Shown one piece after another: positions 8,108 to 19,945 of a DNA stretch of 40,387 nucleotides. Origin of the DNA: an uncultured Mycoplasmatales bacterium (GTDB lineage: Bacteria; Bacillota_I; Bacilli_A; Mycoplasmatales; Mycoplasmoidaceae); assembly GCA_910578525.1 (NCBI GenBank), contig CAJTRF010000006.1:1-40387 (forward strand), given 5' to 3'. The notes under the pieces are model-generated. The model made no database searches and was not told where the DNA came from. It worked only from the letters and a program-made list of their open reading frames with translations. Every line of letters starts with the position of its first letter. The stretch's first letter is position 1. The translations under genes were made by a program, and so were the position numbers.

Positions 8108-9875
8108 TTAATGCCTCCTTAATTCTTTTAGCTATTTTATTAGGAACAAATTGAGAAAGTTCATTAACAGATGCTTTTTTTAGATTAGCAAAATTTTCAT
8201 AATGTTCCATTAGTTTTTTAATACTTTTTTCTCCTAAGCCTTCGATCTCAGATAATTTTGATTTAAATTTAGAATTAATATTTTTATTTCTAAAAAAGTT
8301 AATTGCAAAATTATGAACCTCTTCCTGAATGTTTAATAAATACATATATATGTCAGAAGACTTATCTAATTTAATTGTTTGCTTGTTTGGAAAAACAATT
8401 GAATTAGTTTTATGGTGTTTATCTTTTGATAAACCAATAACATTTATTACTTTATCTAAATGAAGTTTGCTTAGCGATTCAATTGCAGCATTTATTTGAA
8501 TAATGCCACCATCTACTATGATCAAGTTGGGCAATGTTTGACCTTCATCTAACATTCTCTTGTATTGTCTATAAACAACTTCTTTCATTCTTTCATAATC
8601 ACTAGAAGCTTCTAAATTTTTAATAATAAATTTACGATAAAGATTTTTATTAAAATTTCCATCTTCTAAAGCAATCATAACTCCAACTTGATCATCAGCA
8701 AACAAGTTTGCGATATCATAAACATGAATAAGAGACAAATTATCTAAAGATAATAATTGTTTTAATTTTTCAAAAGATTTTTGAGTTCTGTTGATTTTGT
8801 TTTGATAAATTAAATAGTTACTTTTAAAGAACTCTTTAGCATTTTTAACTGCTTCCAATGAAATTGTTTTGTATTTTCCTCGAGTAGGTGTAGAAAATTG
8901 TATTGTTGTTGCTTTTGTCAAACTTTTTAGTTCACTAGACTTTATATTAACGTAACAATATTTAGGTTTTGCTTGGTTATTAAAATAATATTGCATTAAA
9001 TAATTTGACAAAACTTCATCTATGTTAGAGTTATTTAATTCTGCTATTTGTTGATTTTTAGCTAATAACTTACCATTAACATATGAAAAAATCATAATGC
9101 AAATATATTTGTCTTGTTGGTAGAAACCAACAACATCAAAATCATCTTTTGATTTAAATACAATATTTTGTTGTTTTTGAATTTCTTTTATTCCATTAAT
9201 TAAATCCAATTTTTTTTGGGCTTCTTCAAACATCAAATTGTCTGATAGCTCTTTTTCTTCTTGTTTCAATTGATCAATAATTTTAGAAACATTACCATTA
9301 AAAAAATCATTAATATCAGATTTAATTTTTTTGTATTCTTCTTTTGATACTTTATTAATACAAGGGCCTAAACATTGATTAATATCGTAATAAATACATT
9401 TTGATTTCTTTAGATAATTACATTTCCTTAAAGGAAATAATTTAAGAATTAAGTTATAGATTCCATATTTATTACTGTTCGATGAAGCGAACGGTCCATA
9501 GTATTTGCCTTTTCATTTATTTAAATCTCTTGTGTAAACAATTCTTGGGTGTGGTTCATTAGTGACTACTATATATGGATAACTACTACCATCCTTTAAA
9601 AGGATGTTATATTTTGGTTGATATTTTTTTATTAAATTGTTCTCAAGAATTAATGATTCATTTTCATTCTTAACAACAATAAATTCAAGATCATGAATGT
9701 TTTCAACAAGATGAGTAGTTTTGTTATCTTTGGCACCATTAAAATATTGATGGGTTCTATTAAAAAGATTCTTAGCCTTACCCACATAAATAATTTTTTC
9801 ATATTTATCTTTCCACAGATAACAACCTGGCTGTTTTGGGATATTCTTCAATTTATATTCAAGAACTGTATTCAT
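8100..9875 (-). CDS. uvrC: Excinuclease ABC subunit C
   Basis: The 591-residue nuclease makes both incisions in nucleotide excision repair with UvrA and UvrB. The N-terminal GIY-YIG domain runs about 1-100 (PGCYLW, YVGKAKNL). A Cys-rich middle follows (KCNYLKKSKCIYYDINQCLGPC), then a UVR motif near residues 200-235, an RNase H-like catalytic domain with the IIVDGG motif, and tandem helix-hairpin-helix repeats at the C terminus (LSEIEGLGEKSIKKL). TGA Trp codons split the frame at about residues 121-202. The ATG comes one base after the stop of the preceding unknown gene, and the end overlaps the phosphoesterase gene. Confidence 0.96.
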
Positions 9876-9876
9876 T

Positions 9877-10515
9877 TTATTTTCTAAATGTATTTAACAT
9901 TCTTTCTAATGAACTGTATAAAACTTCAGGACTTGAATAATAAAAATAATAATCATTATCATTAGTATAAATTGCAAGAGAAGATCTGTATAAATGACGA
10001 TTATTAATACTTGATAAAGGAATGAATATTACAGATTTATCTTGTTTTTCAATAATCACATGTTTATTTGAAATATACATAGCATTGCTGTTAATTTCAC
10101 CAAATCTTGTTCTAATTTTTTTAATCTTATAAACAAAATATGGATATTCATTTTTTTTCAATTTCAAAGTATTTAAAATATTTTTTAAATTTCTTTTCTT
10201 AGAAAAAACTACATTTCTAGCATCATAAATAAATTGTTGTTCATTAACATTTAACAAATCTTTTAAATACAACAAATCTAATACATAATCAAGTTTGTTG
10301 ATAGCGACTTGTGTATATCTAAACTCTTTTTTAAATCAAAAATTAAATAATTCAAATCGGTAAGTCAAAAATAAATCAAATTCATGAGGATTCATTAAAC
10401 CTTTTATTCCTTTTTTTCTATACTTTAAAAAATTTGAATGATTAATCTCTTTAGAGATCTTATTTCTGAATTTCAAATATTCTTCTGATTTATTAGGTCT
10501 AATAAATAAATCCAT
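9877..10515 (-). CDS. Unknown cytosolic protein upstream of uvrC
   Basis: The 212-residue product has no signal or TM segment. The N-terminal half is basic and helical (MDLFIRPNKSEEYLKFRNK...). The C-terminal part, about 140-205, looks like a small beta-rich domain (alternating hydrophobic strands such as AMYISNKHVIIEK and IFIPLSSI, then a final helix), reminiscent of PH-like folds; this is only a visual impression. It is coupled to uvrC (TAA-A-ATG), so a repair or nucleic-acid role is possible but unproven. A minus-strand TATAAT lies 7 bases before its ATG and no ribosome binding site is seen, implying a leaderless mRNA. Confidence 0.7.
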
Positions 10516-10538
10516 ATAATGAATTATACTTTTAATAA
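10515..10538. promoter_or_regulatory. Overlapping divergent TATAAT promoters
   Basis: Within 24 bases there are two TATAAT boxes facing opposite ways. The plus-strand box at 10515-10520 is 17 bases before the ATG at 10538. The minus-strand box (complement of 10523-10528) is 7 bases before the ATG at 10515. Neither gene has a Shine-Dalgarno sequence. The plus-strand box starts inside the other gene's start codon. Confidence 0.6.
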
Positions 10539-10966
10539 TGATATATAAAAGTAAGAAAGCATCTAAAGCTGTAAATAAAATTTGCGTTAATGTAATGACA
10601 CGTAAGTCAATTTATTTTCGTAGAAATTTATGTATTAATGGTGTTTCTACGAAAATAAAAATTATCAAAATTAAAGATAAAGCTGAAGACTTTATCTATG
10701 ATTTAGATCAAAACTCTAAAGATGTTTGTTTATTATTGGAACATACTTCAAAAATAATTTTAAGTAATTTAAAAACCGATTTGGACATAGTTGGTACAGA
10801 TTACTATGACAAAGTATTAGTCAAAGGGAAGTTGTTTGCTAATAAAGAGAATTTAATCAATTGAACAAAACAAGGCGTTAGAAATATCTGATTGTTTAAG
10901 TTGAATTATTCTAGAAAATTATTCATTAGAATCAATTCTACTTTATCAACTAAAGAAGCTATTTAA
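10538..10966 (+). CDS. Small basic protein of unknown function
   Basis: The 142-residue protein is extended past two TGA codons to a TAA. It is Lys-rich, with no TM segment or signal. The N-terminal part (KASKAVNKICVNVMTRKSIYFRRNLC) is strongly basic, which would suit nucleic-acid or membrane-surface contact, but no domain is recognised. It diverges from the gene before uvrC and its 3' end overlaps the 3' end of the convergent permease gene by 8 bases. Translation past TGA gives a plausible globular tail, which supports a real gene, but homologues are not known to me. Confidence 0.6.
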
Positions 10967-12842
10967 TATCTGTTCTTCTGTAAATTACAAATGTAATTCC
11001 AAATAGAATAATTGAAAAAAGAAATCAAATAACAATAGCATCATTGTTTGTTACATATCTATCAATATCAAATCAATATGCAGTTCTTAATGTTTTAATA
11101 TTAGGAACAACATTTCTCATTGTGTTAATTTGAAATTCTGCTGTTGTAGCCGGAACCACACCCTTTGCATATCCATCAATATTTTTTAAGTTTAATCCCT
11201 TAATAGATTTAAATAAAGAATAAAATCTACCACAAGCATTGTTTTGGTTTTGAGAATATTGGCTTAGGAAATCATCATAAAATAAGAAACGCTTGTTATT
11301 AACAAATTCTTCGTTTGTTACTTGATCTTCATTATATAAAGTTCATTTATCTGAATGAGTTGTGTTTAATTCATTAATTAAACAAGTTGCAAATGAAGTT
11401 GTATCAAAATCATTTACCCCATAGAAATAATCTCATAGATCAATAACTAAATTCATACTTAATATTCCAAATGCGATTGATCACTCTTCGTCATCTGTAT
11501 TCTCATATGTTTGGCCAAGGACACATTCTAATCCTGTTTTGTTGTCATATACAGTGCTATTTAAAAAAGTGTAAATTCAATTTTCATAATCAGCATTCAT
11601 ATCTTCATTAAATGATGTACGAGTATTATTTACATAAGCAATTAACTTGTTTCTAATGTCTTTATATTGTTCAGATTGTTTGGCTTCTGGAATAACAAAT
11701 GTTAAATCTTTAGTATCTATAAAACGAGATTTAAGTTTATTTATCTGATTGTCAATAATAAATACAGATGTTGGTTTACAACCAATAGCATTGTATATCA
11801 TATAACGTTCATTATCTACTCCATATATTGTGTAGCATCAATATTCATTTTGAGAATATGACGGATAGATCATTGGTCTAAAATCATCGCTAAACATTGG
11901 ATCGTTAACATTAAAAATATTTCAATTAGGTTTAATTGTAAATTTCATTGCAGAATTTGCACCATATGTTGTAATGTCTGCAGATTCGCTTCCACTTAAT
12001 GAACCTAATTGATAAATAGATGCCATTTGTCCACCAACATCGATACTATTTAATATTTGTAATCCAGATTCTTTTTGAATGTCCTTATTTAATTCATATG
12101 TATTAACATAAACCGTGTCATCAGAAATCACTCCGTCATCAGCCATAATGAAGCTCTTTACCTTCTTATCTTTAACACTATAATAGTTAGACACTTCCAT
12201 AGTGACTCCGTATTTATCTGTAGCAATACTTGCAGGCGATTTTACAATCACTGGCATAATCATTGAAATTAATTCAAAGATAATAGCAATACAAATAGTT
12301 GATACCTTAACTACTGGAATGTTTGCTTTCATACTAATTAATATCGAAATTGAACCAAAGAATAGACAAACAATCATTCCTGCAATTAAAATTGATAAAA
12401 TAATTCAACCTAAATCTTCAAGTTTAATTCCATTAGCATTTGTTAACGGATCATATATTCCAAAACATAGAGTTAACAATGGAAAAATCATATCAACTAG
12501 CAAGTTGATTAATACATAAGTTAAAAAAATACTAAACTTAGCATTAATGATTTTTCATCTTGAAATAGGTTTAGAGAAGATTAACAATTCACTACCATCT
12601 TCTCTTGGTTGATTAAAGATTTCAACGGTAATTGTACAACAATATATTGACAAGAAAATTATTGTCATAATATTGAAGTTAAACATTGAATTACTTCACA
12701 AATATAAAGGACTGACATTTAAAGAAGCAGGAATGATTAATAAAATAAGGGCATAGAATAATCAAATTAAACCATTGACTACTCACACCGGTTTTTTCTT
12801 TCCTAATACTCTAAATAAATATGAATAAAACTTACGAAACAT
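10959..12842 (-). CDS. ABC-2 type transporter permease (second of pair)
   Basis: The 627-residue membrane protein has TM segments near 20-40, 58-75, 100-125, 140-165 and 170-195. A large soluble, Asn/Ser-rich domain covers about 200-590, probably outside the membrane, and a last TM segment precedes the tail FVIYRRTDIK. The motif DGSELLIFSKPISR (about 82-95) is shared with the permease at 13941-16043 and marks the inner loop that contacts the ATPase. Its start overlaps the ATPase stop (TAATG), so the subunits are coupled. Substrate is unknown; such mycoplasma systems may export peptides or lipids or act in surface processes. It ends overlapping the convergent small gene. Confidence 0.8.
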
Positions 12843-13939
12843 TATTTCTCTAAACTAATTTTCTTTAATTCTTCTTGATCTACTTTCATAGTATCAACTG
12901 ATCCTTTAATAATCAATTTATCATAAACTTGTTCAAGAGATGGCAAGCTCTTTTCAAACAGATCTAATGCAATATCATTCTTAAGAATGAATTTTTGAAA
13001 ATCAACTATTTCTTTATTATCTTTAAAATATACTTGAATAAATCCTTCATACTTGTTTAGTTTAAATTCGTTCTTCTTTTGCTTTAAATATTTTTGTACC
13101 AACAAATCATCTTGTGTTTTAACTTTGTAATATTCTTTTGCATAAGTAGATAACAATTCTTCTTTTGTACCTGAATATACAATCTTACCTCCATCTAAAA
13201 TTGTAGCCGAGTCAAAATATTGATTTAATTCAGCTAATACGTGACTTGAAATAAATATCGCTTTACCTTTATTTTTTAAATCGATTAAGACTTCAAAAAA
13301 TTCTTGACGAGCTCTTGGATCTAAATTAGCAACAGGTTCATCCATAATAATAATTTCAGGGTCATGAATTAATGCTTGTGCTAATAAAATTTTCTTTTTT
13401 TGCCCAGAAGAAAATGTATTAGGAGAACGATTTCTTAAATTTCACATGTTAAGTTCTTTTAATTTAGATGTAACAACCTTATTTGCTTTATCATGGGGGA
13501 TACCAGAAAGCATAATCATTCACAATAAATAACTGCGAGCTGACATTTGTTCTGGAAATCTTGCATTTTCTGGAATATATCCAATTTTTAATTTTGCTTC
13601 TTCTTTATCATTTCTAATACCATCAATTAAAATCGTTCCACTCCATTTAAAGTAGGCACCGATTAATGATTTAATTGTTGTTGTTTTTCCAGCACCATTA
13701 CCACCAATGAAAGCGTGAAATTGCCCAGGATATACATTAAATGATAATTTATTAATTGCAGGAACTTTTTTACCTGAATATATTTTTGTTAAATTTTTAA
13801 CAAACAAAATAGGTTTTTTGTCCATTTTGTTATATTCGTCAATTTCTTCTTGCAAAAACTTTCTTTTTAAACTGTTTGTAAAAAGTTTGGTAAATTTATT
13901 GTCATTGTTAATGCATTGTTGATTTATATTCTTTTTCAT
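12842..13939 (-). CDS. ABC transporter ATP-binding protein
   Basis: The 365-residue ATPase has Walker A GGNGAGKTT (79-87), the Q-loop region near GYIPENARFPEQ, the signature FSSGQKKK (176-183), Walker B EIIIMDEP (195-202) with catalytic Glu 201, and the H-loop SSHV. About 40 basic residues precede the core and about 110 residues follow it (KTQDDLLVQKYLKQKK...), longer than a minimal ATPase. It resembles CcmA/DrrA-type ATPases that drive ABC-2 permeases. It sits between two large permease genes, with one base to the upstream stop and a TAATG overlap downstream, so one ATPase probably powers a heteromeric transporter. An AGGAGG inside the upstream permease's 3' end serves as ribosome binding site. 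Confidence 0.93.
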
Positions 13940-13940
13940 A

Positions 13941-16043
13941 TTATTTAAAATCTATCCTCCTATAAATAGCAAATGAAATAATATATAAAGCAATTCCTGC
14001 AAAGATTCATCAAAAATATAAACCTTCAGTAGATAACTGTGTTGATGAATGGAATGTAAAACCCAAATATGATGCAGTTAAAATTGTGTCTTGATTGTAT
14101 AAAAGATTTGCCAAATTTCCTTGATTTCTAACATTAAAATTTGTTGGATCAGTACTTACATAACCTAAATTATCGGTTGCTAATGATAAGTTTTTTACTA
14201 ATGTTGATATTCCAATATAAGTTTTATTGTAAAAATATTCGTTAGGAGTTGCAGAGAATGCTGAAGCATCAACATTATGAACCGGAGTAATTAATGCACC
14301 CATATATTTATCATCAGCTGGCACCATTGTTTTAGCATGTTCTTTTAATTGTTCATTAATATAGTTATTTTGAATTTGACCGTATGCATCAGAAATGATA
14401 AAATATTTAAATTTTAAAGTTTCTATTAAGAAATCATCTATTGATTTAATGTTTAATGATTTTCAATCATCACTATTAGTTTTGATTGAACTTAATAAAG
14501 CAAAGTGTGTGTAATCTTGAATTTTGCTAAAAACAACATCTTTTGACCCACTAATTCTTGTAGGTTTGAAAACAGAAGAATTTAAATTAATAGATTTAGA
14601 GTTATTAATAAAAGTTCCTTTTACAGAATCATAGTTAACAAATGGTTCGTCACTTGCCTTTAATAATCCTGATGGTAGACTATAAGTATCACCGTTATTA
14701 TTTTTAAATTGAATTTCATCAGCATTTCATAACAAAGTGTTGAAAAAACTTTTTTCATCATCTGTTATTTTTAAATCTTTAACACTTAATTGAACCTCTT
14801 GTCTTGAATCTGGATAAGTTATTTGAAAACAATATGAAGATGAAGAAGATAATAATGCTTGAGCTAATCCTGTAAATGAATTAGCCTGATAATTATGAGT
14901 ACCTAATGTGATGAATGGCATTGAGATTAATGAAGCCATTGTTTTGGCATCGCTCATATATGTAAATAAACTTTGAATATTGCTTGCATTTTCTTTTGAA
15001 ATATAAGGAATCTTATCGTAATCATAGAAAATAATTGGATAACCTTTTTGTTTTGAAAATGCATTTTTTAAAAAATCTTCATCAATGTCATAGTTAAGAT
15101 CTCTATTGCTTCCAAAAGATTTGTTACCAATATTTAAAATTTCACTTTTTAATCCGAATCCATTACCCATTTGAGACATTTGACTAGTAAAATTAAAATA
15201 ATTTGCTATCTTGTAATGAGAATTTTTAACTTTATTATCATAATCGGCTTTTTCATCGTCAAACGGTTTAGTATATGGTTGTGGAGCTGATCGACTAGTT
15301 ATTGATTCGATTATGGCGTTCGATAAATCGACAGCTATTTCTTTAACAGTGTTTTGATTAACAATATTTGAATATTGAGAATAAGTTCCATCATCATTTA
15401 AATAATCAAAAGTAGCAATTTGAGTGTCACCATTTCCTAAATATCCATCTGTTGGTGTTTTAACAACATCAGCATATTTAATAATTACATAGTAAATATT
15501 GCTAAATACACATAATAAAACACCAAACATGATAACTCATATTTTATTTAAATAAATTGATACTAACAAAGTAATAGCGCCAAAGATTAATTGAACAATG
15601 AAAGTAATTAAAAACAAACTTCCAATTAACCCAGATTGTTGATATCCTGGCACATCAAAGCAATAAATAAAAAATCCACAAAACAATGCCAAAAAAGATA
15701 AAACAATTCCATAAACAAAATATGTGAGTGCCTTAGCTATTTGAATTTTGTTTCTAGATATTGGTTTAGAAACAATTAATAATTCTGTGCCATTATCTCT
15801 GTGTTCTTTATAGATTGCTAAAATCAATAAAGATGAAAAGATGCATGAGATATATGAAATTACAGATTGAATGCTAACAACTGGATTTGTTCAAAATAAA
15901 AAGCAACTAGTTTTAGCAATTGAAGGAGTAATGTACAAATATAGACAAATTAAAAATAAATACAAAAGACCAATTCATCAAATTGATTTCTTTTTAACTG
16001 TTGTTTTTAATAAGAAAGAAAAATATTTACCAAACAATTTCAT
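13941..16043 (-). CDS. ABC-2 type transporter permease (first of pair)
   Basis: The 700-residue protein has the same plan as the permease at 10959-12842. A basic N terminus is followed by a TM segment near 22-40, more TM segments to about 190, the inner-loop motif NGTELLIVSKPISR (about 84-97), a long soluble domain of about 460 residues, and a final TM segment before FAIYRRIDFK. The shared loop motif and shared C-terminal YRR tail show the two permeases are paralogues and probably form a heterodimer. It begins 4 bases after ileS and is one base from the ATPase gene. Several Trp codons are TGA, including a tandem pair near residue 22. Confidence 0.8.
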
Positions 16044-16047
16044 TTTC

Positions 16048-18732
16048 TTATTCTAAAACACTTGCGCATCTATTGCAAATGTTTTCATCGTGCATTTCTT
16101 CTTTAGAAAAATAATTTCAACAACGTTGACATTTAATTAATCCAGAGTTTTCTACTTTAATAGAAATAGATTCACTTTGGTTAAATTCAACAACTGCTAC
16201 ATTTAAATATTTTTTAATATCTTTAACATCGAATGGTAATTCTTTAGAATTAATAATTACTTTTGCTTCATTACTCTTTCTTATTATTCCATTGTTTCTT
16301 GCTGTTTCTAATTCAGCATAAACTAATTTTTTTAATTCAAAAAAACTTACTCATTTGTTTGCATCTATGTTTTCATCAAATTCAATTGAGTCAATTCAAT
16401 TTTCTAATACAATAGATTCTTTTTTATTTTCTACATTAAAGAACGAATACGCTTCTTCGCATGTATGAGGAATGATAGGAGAAAGAATAATCAAATATGT
16501 TTTTAATATTGTGTAAAGAACTGTTTGAATAGTTCTACGTCTTGAATTATCTATCTTTTCACAATATAAAACATCTTTAATTACATCAAAATAGTTTGAT
16601 GATAAATCAATTACATGTAAGTTGATAATCTTAACTGCAGTTAAAAAATCAAAATTATCAAATGCATTGTTAATCTTAGTAAGATTAGATTTTAATGTAG
16701 ATAAAACATATTTATCATATTCATCAAAATCTGTCTTTTTGTTTTGTGCATATGAAAAATCAGAAATATTAGCAAGAATAAATTTAAATAAACTGTTTCT
16801 AATTCTTCTGTATGTTTCTGCACATTGCGTCAAAATGTTTTTAGAAACACTAACATCTTCTTGATAGTTACTTGATGCAGCTCACAATCTTAATACATCT
16901 GCACCAAATTGCTTACATACTTCATTAGGATCAACTACATTACCAAGTGATTTAGACATTTTTCTACCTTGTTCATCCAAAGTAAATCCATGACTTAACA
17001 ATTGTTTAAATGGAGCTTTATTTGAATAAATAGTTGAGTTAATAATTGATGAATTAAATCAACCACGATATTGGTCATTACCTTCAAAATAAAGATCTGC
17101 AGGATAGTTTAATCCTTTTGCTTTAAGCAAAGTAAATGAGCTTCCTGAATCAAATCAAACATCCATGATGTCTTTTTCTTTTGTATATTTTTGTTTTTTA
17201 TCCAAGTGTTTTTGAGTTAAAAAATATTCAACTGGTTTTTCAAATCAAACATCAGTTCCTTCTTTTGCAATGATGTTAATGATGTTTTGGATTAATTCAA
17301 ATTCTAAAATTGGTTGTTTATGTTCATCGAAAATAATTGGAATTGGAACGCCTCAAACCCTTTGACGACTAATACATCATTCTTTACGGTTTGTAATCAT
17401 TGAAGTTAATTGTTTTTTATTTAAAATGTTGCTAAATTTAACTTTATCAATTTCAGCCAATATCTTATCTTTAATTGGATCAATGTTTACAAACCATTGT
17501 TTAGTTGCACGATAGATAACTGGTTTTTTAGTTCTTCAATCGATTGCAGCACTGTGGTTGATAAACACAAATTTCAATAGAGCCTTATTAGCATCTAATC
17601 TATTAATAATTTGTTCATTAGCTGTTTCATAAAAAATACCAACTAAACTTTCATCATTTACTTCCTTAGTAAATTTACCTGCTTCATCAATTGGACAAAA
17701 TATTGAAATGTTATATGCCTTGCATGCGATGTAGTCTTCTGCACCAAACCCTGGTGCGTTGTGTACTAAACCTGCACCATTATCATTTGTTACATATGTT
17801 GCGTTAATTACAGGAGAAACCCTGTCATATAAACAATGTTTATATTGAACTAATTCAATTTGCTTACCATTGAACTCTTTTTCAACTTCGTAGTTTTCTC
17901 ACTTGAATTCCTTAGATAATTCTGGTAATTTTTGTTTAAGTAAGACATAGTGATTGCCATTAGCTTTCACTTTAACATAAGTAAAATCTGGATGAACAGC
18001 AATTGCTAAATTAGACGGAATAGTTCAAGGGGTTGTAGTTCAGATTATTAATTTATCACCTTGTTCTAATACTCCTTTACCATCTACTACATCAAATGTG
18101 ATGTAAATACTTGGAGCTTGAATATTTGCATATTCAATTTCTGCTTCTGCTAAAGCAGTACGGCTAGATCAAGATCAATAAATTGGTTTTAAATCTTGGT
18201 AAATTAATCCTTGTTGAAGAATTGCTAAAAACAATTCAAGTTGTCTTGTTTCAAAATCAGTTGTTAATGTTAAATATTTTTCTTTTCAATCAGTAACAAT
18301 ACCTAATCTCTTGAATTGTTCTAATTGTTTTTCAACATTCTTAATTGCAAATTCACGACAATTTTTTCTTTTTTGACTAACAGTTAATGTCGGATCTTTA
18401 TTAATTCCTTTTTTTAATAAGGCATGTTCTATCGGTAAACCATGCGTATCTCATCCTGGAATATATGGAGAATAAAATCCTTTAAGACTTTTTTGTCTCA
18501 CAATAATGTCTTTGATGATTTTATTCATTGCATGACCTACATGGATGTCACCATTAGCATATGGAGGCCCATCATGCAGAATTCATTGTTCATGATCTTT
18601 ATTTTTTAATAAAAGTTTTTGATAAATATCATGGTCAGCTCAAAACTTTTGAATTGAAGGTTCTTTAGTCGGTAAATTAGCCTTCATTTCAAAATTTGTT
18701 TTTAAGATATTCAGAGTGTTTTTGTATTCCAT
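16048..18732 (-). CDS. ileS: Isoleucyl-tRNA synthetase
   Basis: The 894-residue class I synthetase is fragmented by many TGA Trp codons, so that most of 16860-18730 looks empty under the standard code. The signature HVGH lies at 64-67 and KMSKS follows GRKMSKSLGN in the second half. CP1 editing-domain sequences (WTTTPWTIPSN and GLVHNAPGFGAEDY) are present. The C-terminal anticodon-binding region ends in a zinc finger with CQRC and CNRC pairs, as in bacterial IleRS. The gene leads an apparent operon with two ABC permeases and their ATPase. A minus-strand TATAAT (complement of 18756-18761) lies about 23 bases before ATG; there is no clear ribosome binding site. Confidence 0.97.
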
Positions 18733-18786
18733 GATAATCTATATTTAGAATATGTATTATAACTAATATAATATTAAATATTATAT
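18733..18786. promoter_or_regulatory. Divergent ileS / unknown-gene promoter region
   Basis: A plus-strand TATAAT at 18767-18772 lies 14 bases before the ATG at 18787. A minus-strand TATAAT (complement of 18756-18761) faces ileS. The two boxes nearly touch, and no Shine-Dalgarno sequence precedes either gene. Confidence 0.55.
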
Positions 18787-19302
18787 ATGGTGGAAAAAAA
18801 TAAAAAATCTACTCGTATTAAAGCAAGGGTAAAATACATTTTATCTTTTTTTCTAATAATATTTTTATTTCAAAAGCGTTCAAAAGAAGAATATTTAGAA
18901 AGAAAGCTGTCTATTTTATCTTCATATAAGAAAAAATTAATTACTATTGTTAAACAAAAACAAGAAAAATTAAGATCTATTTACTCTAATAACAAAAATC
19001 TTGAAACTTTAAAGATTAGTGATCTTTTTATTTCATGTGCATTTGTAAAAATCACTGAAAATAATTTTTGTGAAGTGAATTCACAAATGGATCAAATTGG
19101 ATCAATTATTATTTTTAATAATGCTTATAAAAAAATCAAAAAAGAATATAAATCAACAATGTGATCTTACAATGATGAAATAAAATTGACTGCTCAATAC
19201 TACTATTCATTGTTGGGTTCTATCAAATTTAAATACAACAAATATCCTTGAAAGTATTTATTACAAATTGTAGATCTTTCATCATTTGAAATAACACTTT
19301 AG
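18787..19302 (+). CDS. Unknown protein with one N-terminal TM segment
   Basis: The 171-residue product starts with a very basic stretch (KNKKSTRIKARVK), then one hydrophobic segment at about 17-29 (YILSFFLIIFLFQ), then a Lys-rich soluble domain that is helical in its first half. Two Trp are TGA-coded. No family is recognised. It is followed after one base by another unknown membrane protein and then ispH; the three look like one operon. Positive-inside orientation places the N terminus in the cytosol, which would put the long C-terminal part outside; this is tentative. Confidence 0.65.
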
Positions 19303-19303
19303 T

Positions 19304-19945
19304 ATGCAAAATTACAACGAAATCGAATCAAGAGAAGAAATTAAAAATATTTTATATTCAAAAGAATTTTATAGAAAAATACAGGCAGGAAGAATGTTTT
19401 CTGCTGTTTTAATGTTTTCTTTATTTTTTATAGCAATTTTTTTAGTTTTGTTTTCTTGCTTTTATGAAGAAGACCACACTGTATTTATTGGCCTGATTGC
19501 TTCAGCTATGCTTTTATTAATTCTTCCTTTTTTAATTTTGGTCTTAGGTTCTTGATACAGAACAAATAAAATTAAAAAATTTATTAAAAAACGTTATACA
19601 GAATGACAGTCAAAATACTATATATTGTGTTCTGATAATTATGAAGGCTTTAAAATGTCTGAAACTGAAGATTCTACTGTATTTAAATGTGAACATTTTT
19701 CTAAAAAATTCTACATCAAAGTAGATGAACATCTATTACAAATTCAAAAGAGCGAAAATGACATTATAGATATTGTAAACGATGATAAGAACATCTTGTG
19801 TCATACCATTAATTTCAATAAAGGAAAATTATATTTATTAAGAAATGATTTTTATTTTGCTGCAAACGAATATGCAGCTAATCAATTAGCTTCACACATT
19901 CAAAATGATATAGCATATATCCTAAAAATGTATGAAAATCATTAG
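19304..19945 (+). CDS. Unknown protein with two TM segments
   Basis: The 213-residue product has two hydrophobic segments at about 30-53 and 60-84, then a basic patch (RTNKIKKFIKKRY) and a soluble domain of about 110 residues containing regular beta-like repeats. Both ends should face the cytosol. TGA codons at about residues 84 and 102 are read as Trp. No family is recognised. It starts one base after the previous gene and its last 14 bases overlap the start of ispH, so expression is probably coupled to ispH. Confidence 0.65.
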
